A stretch of 64,000 nucleotides of DNA from an uncultured Pseudoxanthomonas sp. (GCA_937975725.1 CALJUL010000107.1:1-64000), one strand, 5' to 3'. Shown: positions 51,847 to 59,701, counted from the stretch's first letter. Numbers and translations: made by a program. Notes: generated by a model from the letters alone, not told the origin.

Positions 51847-52944
51847 ATGGGCTCAATCCTCACCCGCCGCCGGAAGAATGGATCAATAGGTTACACGGCC
51901 ATCATTCGCGTCAAGCGCGATGGCAAGACCGTCGTTTCAGAGTCCGCCACCTTCGACCGACGCCAGCTGGCCAACGAATGGATGCGCCGGCGTGAAGCCG
52001 AACTGGACCAGCAGCGCGCCCGCGGCGAACCCCTCGGCAAAGGCTCGACGCTGGCCGAACTGCTGGAGTGGTATGGCAAGGACATCAAGGAGCTGACGCC
52101 CTGGGGCCGGACCAAGGAAGCGGACCTCAAGCGGCTGGCCAGCTACGACATCGCCAAGAAGAACGTCCTTCGCCTGACAACTGCCGACTACATCGGCCAT
52201 GTGGAGGCGCGTCGGCGCGAGGGTGCAGGCCCCGCCACCGCCAACAACGACCTGATCTGGCTTCGCCAGGTGCTGCGGTCCGCACGCGCATCGCTATCAG
52301 TGCCCATCGATCTGCAGCTACTGGAAGACGCCTCGCACGAGCTCCGGCAACGTCGGGTGACAGGCAAGCCCAAGGAGCGCCAGCGGCGGGTCCTTGCCTC
52401 CGAGGAGAGGACCCTGCTGGATCACTTCGCGATCCGTGACGTGCGCGCCGAGATTCCGATGGCCGACATCATCCACTTCGCCCTGCTCACCGCCCGTCGC
52501 CAAGAAGAGATCACTCGCCTGAAATGGGCCGACCTCGATCGCGAGAAGAGCATTGCCTGGCTGGACGACGTGAAGCACCCACGCAAGAAGATCGGGAACC
52601 GCCGGGCTTTCCGCCTGCTATCCGAGGCCTGGGACATCATCGACCGGCAGCCCAGGGTCATGGTGGAAGGTCCAGACGGGAAGCAGATGCCGGACCCGCG
52701 CGTCTTCCCCTACAACTCCAAGTCGATCGGCGCCAATTTCACCCGCGCCTGCCGGCTCCGGGGCCTGAAAGACCTGCACTTCCATGACCTGCGCCACGAG
52801 GCCACGTCCCGCCTGTTCGAGCGCGGCTACGACATCCCGGAAGTCGCCCAGTTCACCCTGCACGAGTCTTGGACAACCCTGAAACGATACACCCACCTCC
52901 GACCGGAACAGGTCGAAGAGCGCCCCGCAAAGGCCGCTCCCTGA
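51847..52944 (+). CDS. Tyrosine recombinase/integrase of the dusA-associated element
   Basis: 365 residues. The N-terminus MGSILTRRRKNGSIGYTAII is the arm-type DNA-binding part seen in phage-type integrases, followed by a core-binding helical domain. Catalytic residues fit: Arg in LLTARRQEEITRL, His313 and Arg316 in HDLRHEATS, a His/Trp-containing HESWTTLKRYTH, and nucleophile Tyr348 at RYTH. It is divergent from dusA, and is the first gene of the accessory region. No excisionase next to it is certain, though the gene at 55771 is a candidate. Confidence 0.93.
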   Translation: MGSILTRRRKNGSIGYTAIIRVKRDGKTVVSESATFDRRQLANEWMRRREAELDQQRARGEPLGKGSTLAELLEWYGKDIKELTPWGRTKEADLKRLASYDIAKKNVLRLTTADYIGHVEARRREGAGPATANNDLIWLRQVLRSARASLSVPIDLQLLEDASHELRQRRVTGKPKERQRRVLASEERTLLDHFAIRDVRAEIPMADIIHFALLTARRQEEITRLKWADLDREKSIAWLDDVKHPRKKIGNRRAFRLLSEAWDIIDRQPRVMVEGPDGKQMPDPRVFPYNSKSIGANFTRACRLRGLKDLHFHDLRHEATSRLFERGYDIPEVAQFTLHESWTTLKRYTHLRPEQVEERPAKAAP

Positions 52945-52957
52945 CTCACTTGCTATT

Positions 52958-52975
52958 TATATCAATACGGATATA
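52958..52975. promoter_or_regulatory. Inverted repeat ahead of the toxin-antitoxin genes
   Basis: TATATC and GATATA are perfect inverted arms around AATACG, just before the toxin ATG at 52979. The AT-rich context makes it a likely promoter/operator where the HigA-type antitoxin would autoregulate. Confidence 0.5.
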
Positions 52976-52978
52976 GTG

Positions 52979-53305
52979 ATGCCCACCAAGCCAATCGAGT
53001 TCCTGGGTGACTCCCTGCGCAGCTTGCGGGAGTTCCCGGATGACGCGAAGCGGGATGCCGGATACCAGTTGGACCGCGTGCAGCACGGACTGCAGCCGGA
53101 CGACTTCAAACCCATGCCGACGATCGGCAAGGGCGTCGAAGAGATCCGGGTACGCGACGACACCGGCGCCTACCGCGTCATCTACACGGCTCGATTGGCC
53201 GATGCGATCTACGTACTCCACGCCTTCCAGAAGAAGACGCAGGCCACATCGAAACGCGACATCGACCTGGCGAAGCAACGCTTCGCCCTGCTGAGCAGGA
53301 AGTGA
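52979..53305 (+). CDS. higB: RelE/HigB-type toxin (phage Gp49-like)
   Basis: 108 residues. IEFLGDSLRSLREFPDDAKRDAGYQLDRV, then KPMPTIGKGVEEIRVRDDTGAYRVIY and YVLHAFQKKTQATSKRDIDLAK (in short parts) match the phage-derived Gp49/HigB group of the RelE superfamily, whose conserved lysines cut mRNA at the ribosome. ATG 52979 is chosen over GTG 52976. It precedes the antitoxin by 2 bases, in the toxin-first order usual for higBA. An AT-rich inverted repeat lies upstream. Confidence 0.85.
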   Translation: MPTKPIEFLGDSLRSLREFPDDAKRDAGYQLDRVQHGLQPDDFKPMPTIGKGVEEIRVRDDTGAYRVIYTARLADAIYVLHAFQKKTQATSKRDIDLAKQRFALLSRK

Positions 53306-53307
53306 CC

Positions 53308-53595
53308 ATGAGCAAGACCAAGACCGAACGATTCGCCAGCGTCTGGGATGCGCTTGCCGACACGGCCGAGGAAGCCGCCAATCTCAAGGTGCGCGCCGAG
53401 CTGATGCGGAAGATCGCTTCGTTGATCCAGGAGAGCGGCTGGACGCAGGCGGCGGCGGCAGAGCGCTGCGGCATCACCCAGCCACGCATGAACGATCTGC
53501 TTCGGGGACGTATCTCGCGCTTCTCGCTCGATGCACTGGTCAACGTGGCATCCGCGCTTGGCCAGCAGGTACACGTCGAATTGAAGGCCGCATAG
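53308..53595 (+). CDS. higA: HigA-type antitoxin (XRE-like helix-turn-helix)
   Basis: 95 residues. ANLKVRAELMRKIASLIQESGWTQAAAAERCGITQPRMNDLLRG contains the helix-turn-helix (short quotation: TQAAAAERCGITQPRMNDLL), followed by RFSLDALVNVASALGQQV, typical of XRE/HigA antitoxins of the toxin-first type. Start ATG 53308 is three bases from the toxin stop. It should bind both HigB and the operator at 52958-52975. Confidence 0.87.
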   Translation: MSKTKTERFASVWDALADTAEEAANLKVRAELMRKIASLIQESGWTQAAAAERCGITQPRMNDLLRGRISRFSLDALVNVASALGQQVHVELKAA

Positions 53596-53622
53596 AGGCA
53601 TTCCCTGCGACCGGAGCCAGAC

Positions 53623-53976
53623 ATGTCCGACTACAGCTTCCATATCGATCCGATCAGGGCACAAAGCGCCCTCGATCCAGATTTTGCCGTCATGCTTGAA
53701 GGCGCACCAGGCTGGTCCGAAGACGATCGGAAGGACGTGCCTCCGCCCATCATCGGATGGCGCCTCATGCTGATGCACTGCGGGCACGCCGCCGAGCACC
53801 AGGACTTCGCAGGCGGGGACGATGGTTTCCGTGACGCACAGGCCGCAGGAAAGGCGTGGCTGGCCAACCATGGCGTAGACGGCATCTCGCAGTGGCTGGC
53901 GGGTTCATCCGAGGTCATGCGGCGTATGAACTCGGATTCGGACTTCCGCCATCAGATCAGCAAGCGCGGCTTCTGA
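53623..53976 (+). CDS. Hypothetical protein of the accessory region
   Basis: 117 residues with no recognised family. The protein is acidic, with VPPPIIGWRLMLMHCGHAAEHQDFAGG in the middle and a terminal FRHQISKRGF (each quoted in short pieces). It has no membrane segment or signal. It follows higA by 27 bases and precedes the next membrane protein gene by 1 base, so these two may form a unit with each other. Confidence 0.55.
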   Translation: MSDYSFHIDPIRAQSALDPDFAVMLEGAPGWSEDDRKDVPPPIIGWRLMLMHCGHAAEHQDFAGGDDGFRDAQAAGKAWLANHGVDGISQWLAGSSEVMRRMNSDSDFRHQISKRGF

Positions 53977-53977
53977 T

Positions 53978-54430
53978 ATGGCCGAGCGCCCGTTCCGGCT
54001 GGGACCAGACCCCAATCGCCCCTATCTGGAGCGATGGAACACCATGCATCCGGACCGATACGGTCGGCCGGGCGCAACAAAAAACGAAAGCACGAGCGAC
54101 TCTCGTCGGTTCGAAAGCGAAGACCCCAACTACTACGGCCCAGGACTGGTTCGATCACCGGGCAACGAGCTACTGGATGCGGCAACGGGCCTGATCGTCC
54201 TTGCCTTGGCAGCAGTACTTGGCTTTGTCATCACCGTCACAGCCTATCAACTGACACATCCAGAGAACCTGACCGCTGCGTGGTTGCTCGGCTATGTCGT
54301 TACCTTCGCGGCATCCACCTTCGTAAGCGCCGGCGTGCTGTACGCAGCGCGGCGCATCATATGGGCACTGATCTTGACGGCCATTGCATTCGGTATCGGA
54401 TACGCCGTCTGGCATCTATGGCTCGCCTGA
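53978..54430 (+). CDS. Hypothetical membrane protein of the accessory region
   Basis: 150 residues. Residues 1-65 are polar, with a Pro/Arg-rich start; three hydrophobic helices follow (about 70-92, 100-120, 125-145), the last ending in VWHLWLA. No family is recognised. The ATG is 2 bases after the previous stop, so translation is coupled. Possible roles (exclusion, defence, mating) cannot be chosen. Confidence 0.55.
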   Translation: MAERPFRLGPDPNRPYLERWNTMHPDRYGRPGATKNESTSDSRRFESEDPNYYGPGLVRSPGNELLDAATGLIVLALAAVLGFVITVTAYQLTHPENLTAAWLLGYVVTFAASTFVSAGVLYAARRIIWALILTAIAFGIGYAVWHLWLA

Positions 54431-54634
54431 GAAATCGCTGATCCATGTCGCTCCGCGACTGGCGTGCCGTCCTGGCACTCGGCCGCCGTCCAGGCGGCCA
54501 CTCGCCGCGTCCTGCGGCTCGCCGGATTCTTGCGAATCCGGTTCCGTCAGCGTGAGCAAAATTCGTTGGCGAACATTCCCACTATCGAGACGGGATTGTT
54601 AACAAGACCGCCGATAGGTTCATCGAACAATCGA
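54431..54634. other. Spacer between convergent accessory genes
   Basis: 204 bases with no gene. GGCGGCC-containing inverted patches at about 54480-54520 may form hairpins, but there is no clear terminator. Confidence 0.35.
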
Positions 54635-54922
54635 CTATCCCCGGCGAGTGCCATACGTCGCTAGCTGGAGACGTTCGGCAACGACTGCAAAGTCGACATT
54701 CTCGAATTCGACCCGTGCACGTTTGGCTGCCGACTGCTCGACTCGCAACGATGCTTCTCTCAGTCTCTTGATCTCAGCGAGGTTGGCATCGATGGTTCTT
54801 GTAGAACGCCGAAGCTCTACCAACGTGCGCCTGAACTTGTAGTTCCTGCGGGCATAGACAACCGCCACCAAGACCGCGGAGACAGCCCGCAGGGTCCAGA
54901 TTGTGGCCTTGATCCGATTCAT
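54635..54922 (-). CDS. Small membrane-anchored hypothetical protein
   Basis: 95 residues. A single hydrophobic segment (about residues 9-24, WTLRAVSAVLVAVVYA) is followed by a basic, coiled-coil-like tail with many Arg, Leu and Glu (RRTLVELRRSTRTIDANL and EIKRLREASLR). No family recognised. It is on the minus strand, 34 bases after the regulator gene at 54957-55676, so the two share a transcript. Confidence 0.5.
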   Translation of the reverse strand: MNRIKATIWTLRAVSAVLVAVVYARRNYKFRRTLVELRRSTRTIDANLAEIKRLREASLRVEQSAAKRARVEFENVDFAVVAERLQLATYGTRRG

Positions 54923-54956
54923 CGCATCCGAACTCCTGCCCGAGCGAACTTGTCAT

Positions 54957-55676
54957 CTATCTCTTCTTGCCACCTTTCTTCGGCACTGGCTTGAAGAACA
55001 TGTCCCATGGACTCTGATGCCATCCCCGACCGTCCCCGCCCAGTACAGGGTATCCCCTACTCTCGGAGCACCTTTCCTCGTCGGAGGCGGATGGGTTTGC
55101 ACCGGTCAGCCGGCCCAGATGTTGCGGACGATCCCTTTCCCGATTGCTCCAGAGTTCCAACGCCTCTGCGTACTCCTTGCTGCTTGCCAGACGATACGCC
55201 GTGTCGACCATAGGTCCTCCGGTGTATCTCGCTAACTCCCTGGCGCGGGTACCGGCCTCTAGCCTTGCCACGTCGTCGTCCATATCAATGCCGGACTCTT
55301 GGTAAAGATCCGCCAGAAGCTTCAATGACTGCTTGAAGTACAGCCGTCCCCAATAATCGTCCACCTGGGTCCGCTCAGGGAATGTCACGGCATTCGGCGG
55401 CGCAATGTGACCATTGGCCGTGTCCGTAATTCCGGTCATCAACCAGAACGCGTACTCGGGATGCTTCGCCGTCAGGATCTCCAGCATCTCAAGGGTGGCC
55501 TTCTGACGACGCGCCAGCACGCTCCGCCATCGCTGCGCTGCGATTCCCGTACTCGCACCGAAGCGCTCCCAGAAGCTCCGACCAGCTTGCCCCGGGACGT
55601 CCCCCAGGCTGCACAGGTGAGCAAGAAGCAGCATGGCGCGATCGTTGATCGTGCTTGACACTCGCGCAAACTCCAT
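54957..55676 (-). CDS. Putative Cro/CI-like DNA-binding regulator
   Basis: 239 residues. The N-terminal 70 residues look like a variant helix-turn-helix of the XRE type (FGASTGIAAQRWRSVLARRQ) followed by TAKHPEYAFWLMTGITD, a phrase common in repressor-like proteins of mobile elements. The C-terminus is a longer, charged region with no known dimerisation domain. It is divergent from the small DNA-binding gene at 55771, and a perfect inverted operator sits in between. The start ATG is at 55676. Autoregulation and control of element gene expression are inferred. Confidence 0.6.
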   Translation of the reverse strand: MEFARVSSTINDRAMLLLAHLCSLGDVPGQAGRSFWERFGASTGIAAQRWRSVLARRQKATLEMLEILTAKHPEYAFWLMTGITDTANGHIAPPNAVTFPERTQVDDYWGRLYFKQSLKLLADLYQESGIDMDDDVARLEAGTRARELARYTGGPMVDTAYRLASSKEYAEALELWSNRERDRPQHLGRLTGANPSASDEERCSESRGYPVLGGDGRGWHQSPWDMFFKPVPKKGGKKR

Positions 55677-55690
55677 CTATATACGAATCA

Positions 55691-55711
55691 TTCCATCTAA
55701 TTTAGATGGAA
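55691..55711. promoter_or_regulatory. Perfect inverted operator of the accessory repressor
   Basis: Two 10-base arms, TTCCATCTAA and TTAGATGGAA, flank a single T. A third half-site (TCCATCTA) lies at 55673-55680 overlapping the repressor start codon. The layout (operator 15 bases from the divergent regulator start and 60 bases from the next gene) resembles phage-type repressor control. Confidence 0.7.
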
Positions 55712-55770
55712 ATTGTTTGTTTGGGATGAGATTAGCTGAATCTCGCACATTTTTGCTCAGCCAGCGCGCC

Positions 55771-56007
55771 ATGACCCTAATGTCTCCTACCGAAGCTCAC
55801 ATCACCAACCAGTACGGCGCCCCGTTGATATCCCTTGAAGCAGTTGCGGAAATCTTGGGTCGCAAGCCGAACTCCCTTCGCATCCTGATTAATCAAGGCC
55901 GAGGCGACGAGTTGCTCGCCAGCAAGCTACGGGCTTGTCGCGCTCAGCTCGGGCGCCGGGTGATGTTCCGCGTCACCGACATTGCCCGTCTGATTGACGA
56001 GGCCTGA
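55771..56007 (+). CDS. Small DNA-binding protein, excisionase/AlpA-like
   Basis: About 78 residues from ATG 55771 (or 75 from the second ATG at 55780). LISLEAVAEILGRKPNSLRILI resembles a winged or simple helix-turn-helix of the AlpA/excisionase kind, and LGRRVMFRVTDIARLIDEA ends it, the common pattern of phage- and plasmid-type small regulators. It is the first gene of the rightward block that leads to mob genes, downstream of the repressor operator. It could be the missing recombination directionality factor or an activator. Confidence 0.6.
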   Translation: MTLMSPTEAHITNQYGAPLISLEAVAEILGRKPNSLRILINQGRGDELLASKLRACRAQLGRRVMFRVTDIARLIDEA

Positions 56008-56012
56008 AAGTC

Positions 56013-56804
56013 GTGAGCATCCGCCTCATGACCCTTGCTTGGGAGTTGAAGATCCCGGCTACGCCGAAGATCGTGCTTCTGGCGCTGTGCGATTGGGCGA
56101 ACGATGAAGGTATCTGCTTTCCGAGCGTCGCTCGCGTCGCCTCTCGAGCATCATTGTCTCCGCGCCAATGCAAACGCGTGCTGCATCAACTAGCAGATGA
56201 TCGGTGGATGGAGGTAATCGGAAACCTGACCGGCGGCGCTTCCTCCAGGCGATACCAGATCAATGTCGAAGCCCTACGAACCGGTGACACCAGCGTCACC
56301 CGTGTCAAAACGTCACCGGTGGCAAAGGCGTCACCCCAGGGGATGACATCTGCGCCCACAACCGGTGACGCTGATGTCACCCGAACCACCAGAGAACCAT
56401 CACTTGAACCACCACTACCACCCACCCCGACTGACCAAGCCCTCGTAGTTCCCCAACAACTCTCGGAACGCGAGCGGGTAGTGGTTGTGGATCTGCTCGA
56501 TGGGTTGGACGTCAAAATCTGTCAATCACTGCTCGACGAGCTGGCAGGCCAGGTTGCCGCGGACAAGATCAGAACCACCCCCTCCAACTTCATGCGGGTC
56601 CTGGTCGAACGCGCACGCGCCGGACGATTCACCCCTGCCTACGGACCAGCCATCGCCGCACGCCGAGATCGTGAAGAGGCAGAGCGCCAAGCCAGGATCA
56701 AGGAGCGCCAAGCCAGGCCAGCCCCACCAGCCCCTGAACTCGTGCAAGCCAGGCTGAGCGAGATCACGGCACTGCTCAGCAGGCAGGGGGATACGCCATG
56801 CTAG
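56013..56804 (+). CDS. Replication-type winged-helix (HTH_36-like) protein
   Basis: 263 residues from GTG 56013, 5 bases after the previous stop. The N-terminal domain (MTLAWELKIPATPKIVLLALCDWANDEG, then FPSVARVASRASLSPRQCKRVLHQL; quoted in parts) is the winged helix of plasmid/phage replication initiators and helix-turn-helix 36 proteins. A Thr/Pro-rich linker (110-150) leads to a C-terminal helical, basic part. It may initiate replication of the excised circle or act as a regulator. No helicase or primase motif is seen. Confidence 0.65.
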   Translation: MSIRLMTLAWELKIPATPKIVLLALCDWANDEGICFPSVARVASRASLSPRQCKRVLHQLADDRWMEVIGNLTGGASSRRYQINVEALRTGDTSVTRVKTSPVAKASPQGMTSAPTTGDADVTRTTREPSLEPPLPPTPTDQALVVPQQLSERERVVVVDLLDGLDVKICQSLLDELAGQVAADKIRTTPSNFMRVLVERARAGRFTPAYGPAIAARRDREEAERQARIKERQARPAPPAPELVQARLSEITALLSRQGDTPC

Positions 56805-56984
56805 TCGTTCTCATCACAGCCGGAGTCCAGCATGCTGGACTTTTCAAGCCATGTTTGTGGGGAGTGCTGGACTTTTCAAGCCATGTTTGTGGGGAGTGCA
56901 GGATAGCCTTGGCGGTGCCAAGGCCCGGGATTTCTCCCGGATGCCCCACTCCCCACACGTCCAGCACCTGCACGGAGGCATGCC
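56805..56984. other. Candidate origin of transfer: palindrome, 32-base tandem repeats and two hairpins
   Basis: This 180-base gap directly precedes mobC and the relaxase gene. It has an 18-base perfect palindrome (AGTCCAGCATGCTGGACT, 56824-56841), then two identical 32-base direct repeats at 56833-56864 and 56865-56896 with the start of a third, then CCTTGGC/GCCAAGG (about 56907-56924) and CCCGGGA/TCTCCCGG hairpins. Such a group is what relaxases and MobC-type accessory proteins recognise in oriT regions. The nick site is not identified. Confidence 0.6.
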
Positions 56985-57515
56985 ATGCCGCGTGTAGAGG
57001 CCAGCCTGGACCGCGCCACCAAGGACGCGTTCCATAATCTGGCGAGGCAGTCGGGCACGACCGAGGCGGCCCTCCTCCGGCGGGTTATCGCTGCCGTCGT
57101 GAAATCGAACCCGGTCACGCGCTACGGCCAGGATGTGGATGCCGACCGCTCGATGCGGCTCACGGTGCGGGTTACACCGGACATCTTCGAAGCAGTCACC
57201 AGGACGGCACACGATGCGGGAATGAGCCGACCAGGCGTCGTCCTCGGCACACTGCGGGCACGATTCCTCCAGGCACCAACGCTGCTCCCAGTGGAGGCAG
57301 AGGCCGTCGGACGCGCGGCCTACCAGCTCTCCATGGTCGGCACGAATCTCAACCAGCTCACCCGACTCGTCCACCAAGGAAGACTGGGAGCGCTAGCCGA
57401 GCGTGACCAGGTGCTCGCATCGGCCATATCGGCGATCATCGCCCTGCGCGAAAGCATCCATGCGCTGATGGAAACGGCTACCACCCGCTGGGTCCCCGGG
57501 GAGAGTGGGAAGTGA
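56985..57515 (+). CDS. mobC: MobC-like mobilization accessory protein
   Basis: 176 residues. The N-terminus ASLDRATKDAFHNLARQSGTTEAALLRRVI is a ribbon-helix-helix-type DNA-binding start, and the later ARAAYQLSMVGTNLNQLTRLV-type stretch (AAYQLSMVGTNLNQLTRL) is the MobC/relaxosome signature where GxNxNQ recurs. The start ATG 56985 has GGAGG nearby. It overlaps the relaxase GTG by 4 bases and follows the candidate oriT. It probably bends DNA to help relaxase nicking. Confidence 0.85.
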   Translation: MPRVEASLDRATKDAFHNLARQSGTTEAALLRRVIAAVVKSNPVTRYGQDVDADRSMRLTVRVTPDIFEAVTRTAHDAGMSRPGVVLGTLRARFLQAPTLLPVEAEAVGRAAYQLSMVGTNLNQLTRLVHQGRLGALAERDQVLASAISAIIALRESIHALMETATTRWVPGESGK

Positions 57516-58507
57516 ACCAGTCAATCGAAGTCCTAGACCGCCTCCTCCGCGGCCCCGTCCGGTGGCGGAAGGCACCTTCCGATCAGGGCACCAAACGGCG
57601 ACGCCCTTCACTAGCCGAAGATCTACAAACCGTCGCCCGCGTGACCGCAAAGACGCCGGAGGTAATGGTGCGGATATCAGGCAAGGCCAAGGGCGCGAAG
57701 CACGTCGAAGAACACCTGCGCTACATCACCCGTGACGGTGAGCTGTCCGCCGAGGACGAAAGCGGCCGACTTGTTACCGGCCGGCGGATGGTGAAGGAAA
57801 CCGCAGCTGCCTGGATGGAAGGCAGCACACTCAACCGGCGCAACAACAGCCGGGACACGGTCAACGTCATCCTGTCGATGCCGCCCGGCACGGACAGGGA
57901 GAAGCTCCTGGCCGCCGCGCGCCAGTTCGGCAGGGAGACATTCGGTTCCGACCACTCTTATCTGCTCGTCCGCCACGACGACACCGACCATCCGCATTGC
58001 CACCTGTCCGTACGCTCCCTCGCCTTCTCGGGCCGTCGCCTGAATCCAAAGCGCGATGACCTGCAGGCATGGCGCGTCGCCTTCGCGGCGGCCTGCCGCA
58101 CCCACGGCATTGCCGCCGAGGCCACGCCCAGACGCGCTCGGGGTGCAGTGCGTAAAAGCAAGAGGCAGGCCGTGTTCCACGCCGACAACGCGAAGCGATC
58201 GACGGTGCAGAAGGCGAAGGTGCAGGAAGCTCTGATGGCCGTCATGCGCCCATCGGCTGCGCCGCTCGAACCAGACAGGGCGGCGCTGGAGCAGAACGCG
58301 CTCGTGCGAGCCGACTGGAAACAGCTTGCCGAAGAACTTTCTCGAGCATCCGCTGGCAAAGGCCAGGCACTTGCACACCAGATCCGCCAGTTCCTCGCCG
58401 AAATGCCTGCGGCGGAGACCGAACGAATGCAGCTACAGAAGCAGTTGCGTCGCCATCTCCAACAACAGAAGGAGCAAGAAGATGCGAAACCCGAAAGGAC
58501 GCTTTGA
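57512..58507 (+). CDS. MobP/VirD2-type relaxase
   Basis: 331 residues from GTG 57512, overlapping mobC as GTGA. The relaxase domain shows a candidate Tyr71 in EEHLRYITRDGEL and the three-His metal motif in RHDDTDHPHCHLSVRSL (His155, His160, His162 and His164 nearby), diagnostic of the MobP class. The first 60 residues are basic and Pro-rich, and the C-terminus beyond 240 is helical, Gln/Arg-rich. It should nick oriT and pilot the strand. No coupling protein (VirD4/TraD) gene is in the window. Confidence 0.86.
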   Translation: MNQSIEVLDRLLRGPVRWRKAPSDQGTKRRRPSLAEDLQTVARVTAKTPEVMVRISGKAKGAKHVEEHLRYITRDGELSAEDESGRLVTGRRMVKETAAAWMEGSTLNRRNNSRDTVNVILSMPPGTDREKLLAAARQFGRETFGSDHSYLLVRHDDTDHPHCHLSVRSLAFSGRRLNPKRDDLQAWRVAFAAACRTHGIAAEATPRRARGAVRKSKRQAVFHADNAKRSTVQKAKVQEALMAVMRPSAAPLEPDRAALEQNALVRADWKQLAEELSRASAGKGQALAHQIRQFLAEMPAAETERMQLQKQLRRHLQQQKEQEDAKPERTL

Positions 58508-58811
58508 AGACTTGGCCAGTCTCCAGACCGACGAATCCGGCCGTGCAATGCGGATGTTCCTGATGGCCTACGAGTACGGGAGCACTACCGTCCCCCTAAC
58601 CCGATGTGCCGAACTATTCGGCTACTCGCCTGATGAGGCAGCCAAGCGCGCCGCCCGTGCAGCATTGCCCGTACCTGCGTTCCGATGCGGTAGCCAGAAA
58701 TCCCCATGGCTGGTCAACGTGGAAGACCTCGCCGACTACATAGAGAGCCAGCGACGCCAGGCACTCCAGGAGTGGCAGAAGGTCAACGGCATCACGCATC
58801 GCCTGTCCTAA
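58482..58811 (+). CDS. Pyocin activator PrtN-like protein
   Basis: 109 residues. The ATG at 58482 with AAGGAG seven bases upstream overlaps the relaxase end by 26 bases. MRMFLMAYEYGSTTVPLTRCAELFGYSPDEAAKRAA and PVPAFRCGSQKSPWLVNVEDLADYI (quoted in pieces) match the PrtN family of transcriptional activators known from pyocin control, and of small regulators in mobile elements. It probably activates element genes. Confidence 0.78.
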   Translation: MRNPKGRFEDLASLQTDESGRAMRMFLMAYEYGSTTVPLTRCAELFGYSPDEAAKRAARAALPVPAFRCGSQKSPWLVNVEDLADYIESQRRQALQEWQKVNGITHRLS

Positions 58812-58924
58812 AATCGCACCAAGGGCGAAGGGTCACGCCCGGCGATTAAGCCGAAGCTCGAGGCATCTCTCCATTGCGATCCGGCCGCATCCAGCCGGCA
58901 ATTCACCGCACTAGGAGCAGACCA

Positions 58925-59386
58925 ATGTCCACGGACAAGAACAAGGCGCCAGTCGTCATCACGATCTCGCCTACCCGCATCGCTACTACATCGATCGAGC
59001 CGAACGGCTCCGACACGTGGCACAGCCGCTTCGTACGCCCCATCGTCTCCGCTACAGTCATGGCGGGCATCACCTGGGTAGCCAGCAGCACTGCTTCACT
59101 TGTCGACACGTCAGCCAGCTTCTGGATTGGCATCGCCGGCATGCTCGCCACCGGCATGATTCTGTACCGACAGTTGCTTCGATCCGGTCTCGTTCCCAAC
59201 CGTATCGTTGGCGGTGCCCTCGTACTCGTCACGACCCCGCTCCCGGTCGCTTTCTCGATCGCCCCGTTTCTTCAAGTCAGCCCAACGCTTCTTGCTGCGA
59301 TCAGCGCCGGCATGGCGGTCGGATGGCTAGGGCATGCGCTTGGCCTGCTCAAGAAGGGAGACGTGCCGTGCACGACCGCCGCCTGA
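58925..59386 (+). CDS. Hypothetical membrane protein
   Basis: 153 residues, about four hydrophobic helices (45-65, 70-90, 100-120, 125-142). No family recognised. The N-terminus is polar and the end contains GMAVGWLGHALGLLKKG. The stop overlaps the lipoprotein gene by 19 bases. Being upstream of a lipoprotein and a VirB6-like gene, it may belong to an envelope module of the element. Confidence 0.55.
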   Translation: MSTDKNKAPVVITISPTRIATTSIEPNGSDTWHSRFVRPIVSATVMAGITWVASSTASLVDTSASFWIGIAGMLATGMILYRQLLRSGLVPNRIVGGALVLVTTPLPVAFSIAPFLQVSPTLLAAISAGMAVGWLGHALGLLKKGDVPCTTAA

Positions 59387-59688
59387 TCCTTCTGATCCTG
59401 ACAATGGCCTGCGTTGGCGGCTGCTCGATGCAAGACAGCCCAACCGCACGAGTCGAGAGCGAACCGATTGCCGACTGCCTGACGTTGACCGCACCTCAGA
59501 ACCGCGAGTACCGGATCGCAGCAAAGCGGGAGTGCCTCGCACAGCCCTCACTTTATGCCCGTATGAAATCCAAGGGCTGCCTAGTGATCCAGGAGGTAGG
59601 CCGCTGCCTCGCGACGAAAGAGGCCCAAGCCAATGGATACGACTCCGCCCAAGTGAATGCCGAAGCAGCCGAAGCGCGTCGGCGCTGA
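59368..59688 (+). CDS. Small lipoprotein, VirB7-like or exclusion-type by position
   Basis: 106 residues from GTG 59368 with AAGGGAG upstream. The signal MACVGGC gives a lipobox (VGGC) after a hydrophobic run (LILLILTM). The mature domain is small, with two Cys (DCLTLTAP, CLAQPSLY, GCLVIQEVGRCL contain four). Conjugation-linked lipoproteins (VirB7, TrbK/entry exclusion) are typical neighbours of VirB6 genes. It precedes the VirB6-like gene by 13 bases. The assignment is contextual. Confidence 0.6.
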   Translation: MHDRRLILLILTMACVGGCSMQDSPTARVESEPIADCLTLTAPQNREYRIAAKRECLAQPSLYARMKSKGCLVIQEVGRCLATKEAQANGYDSAQVNAEAAEARRR

Positions 59689-59701
59689 AAGGAGACAGAC
59701 C

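Noticed and set aside
56833..56896. Possible CRISPR array
   Set aside because: Only two direct repeats, adjacent without spacers, and no cas genes; the context is mobilization.
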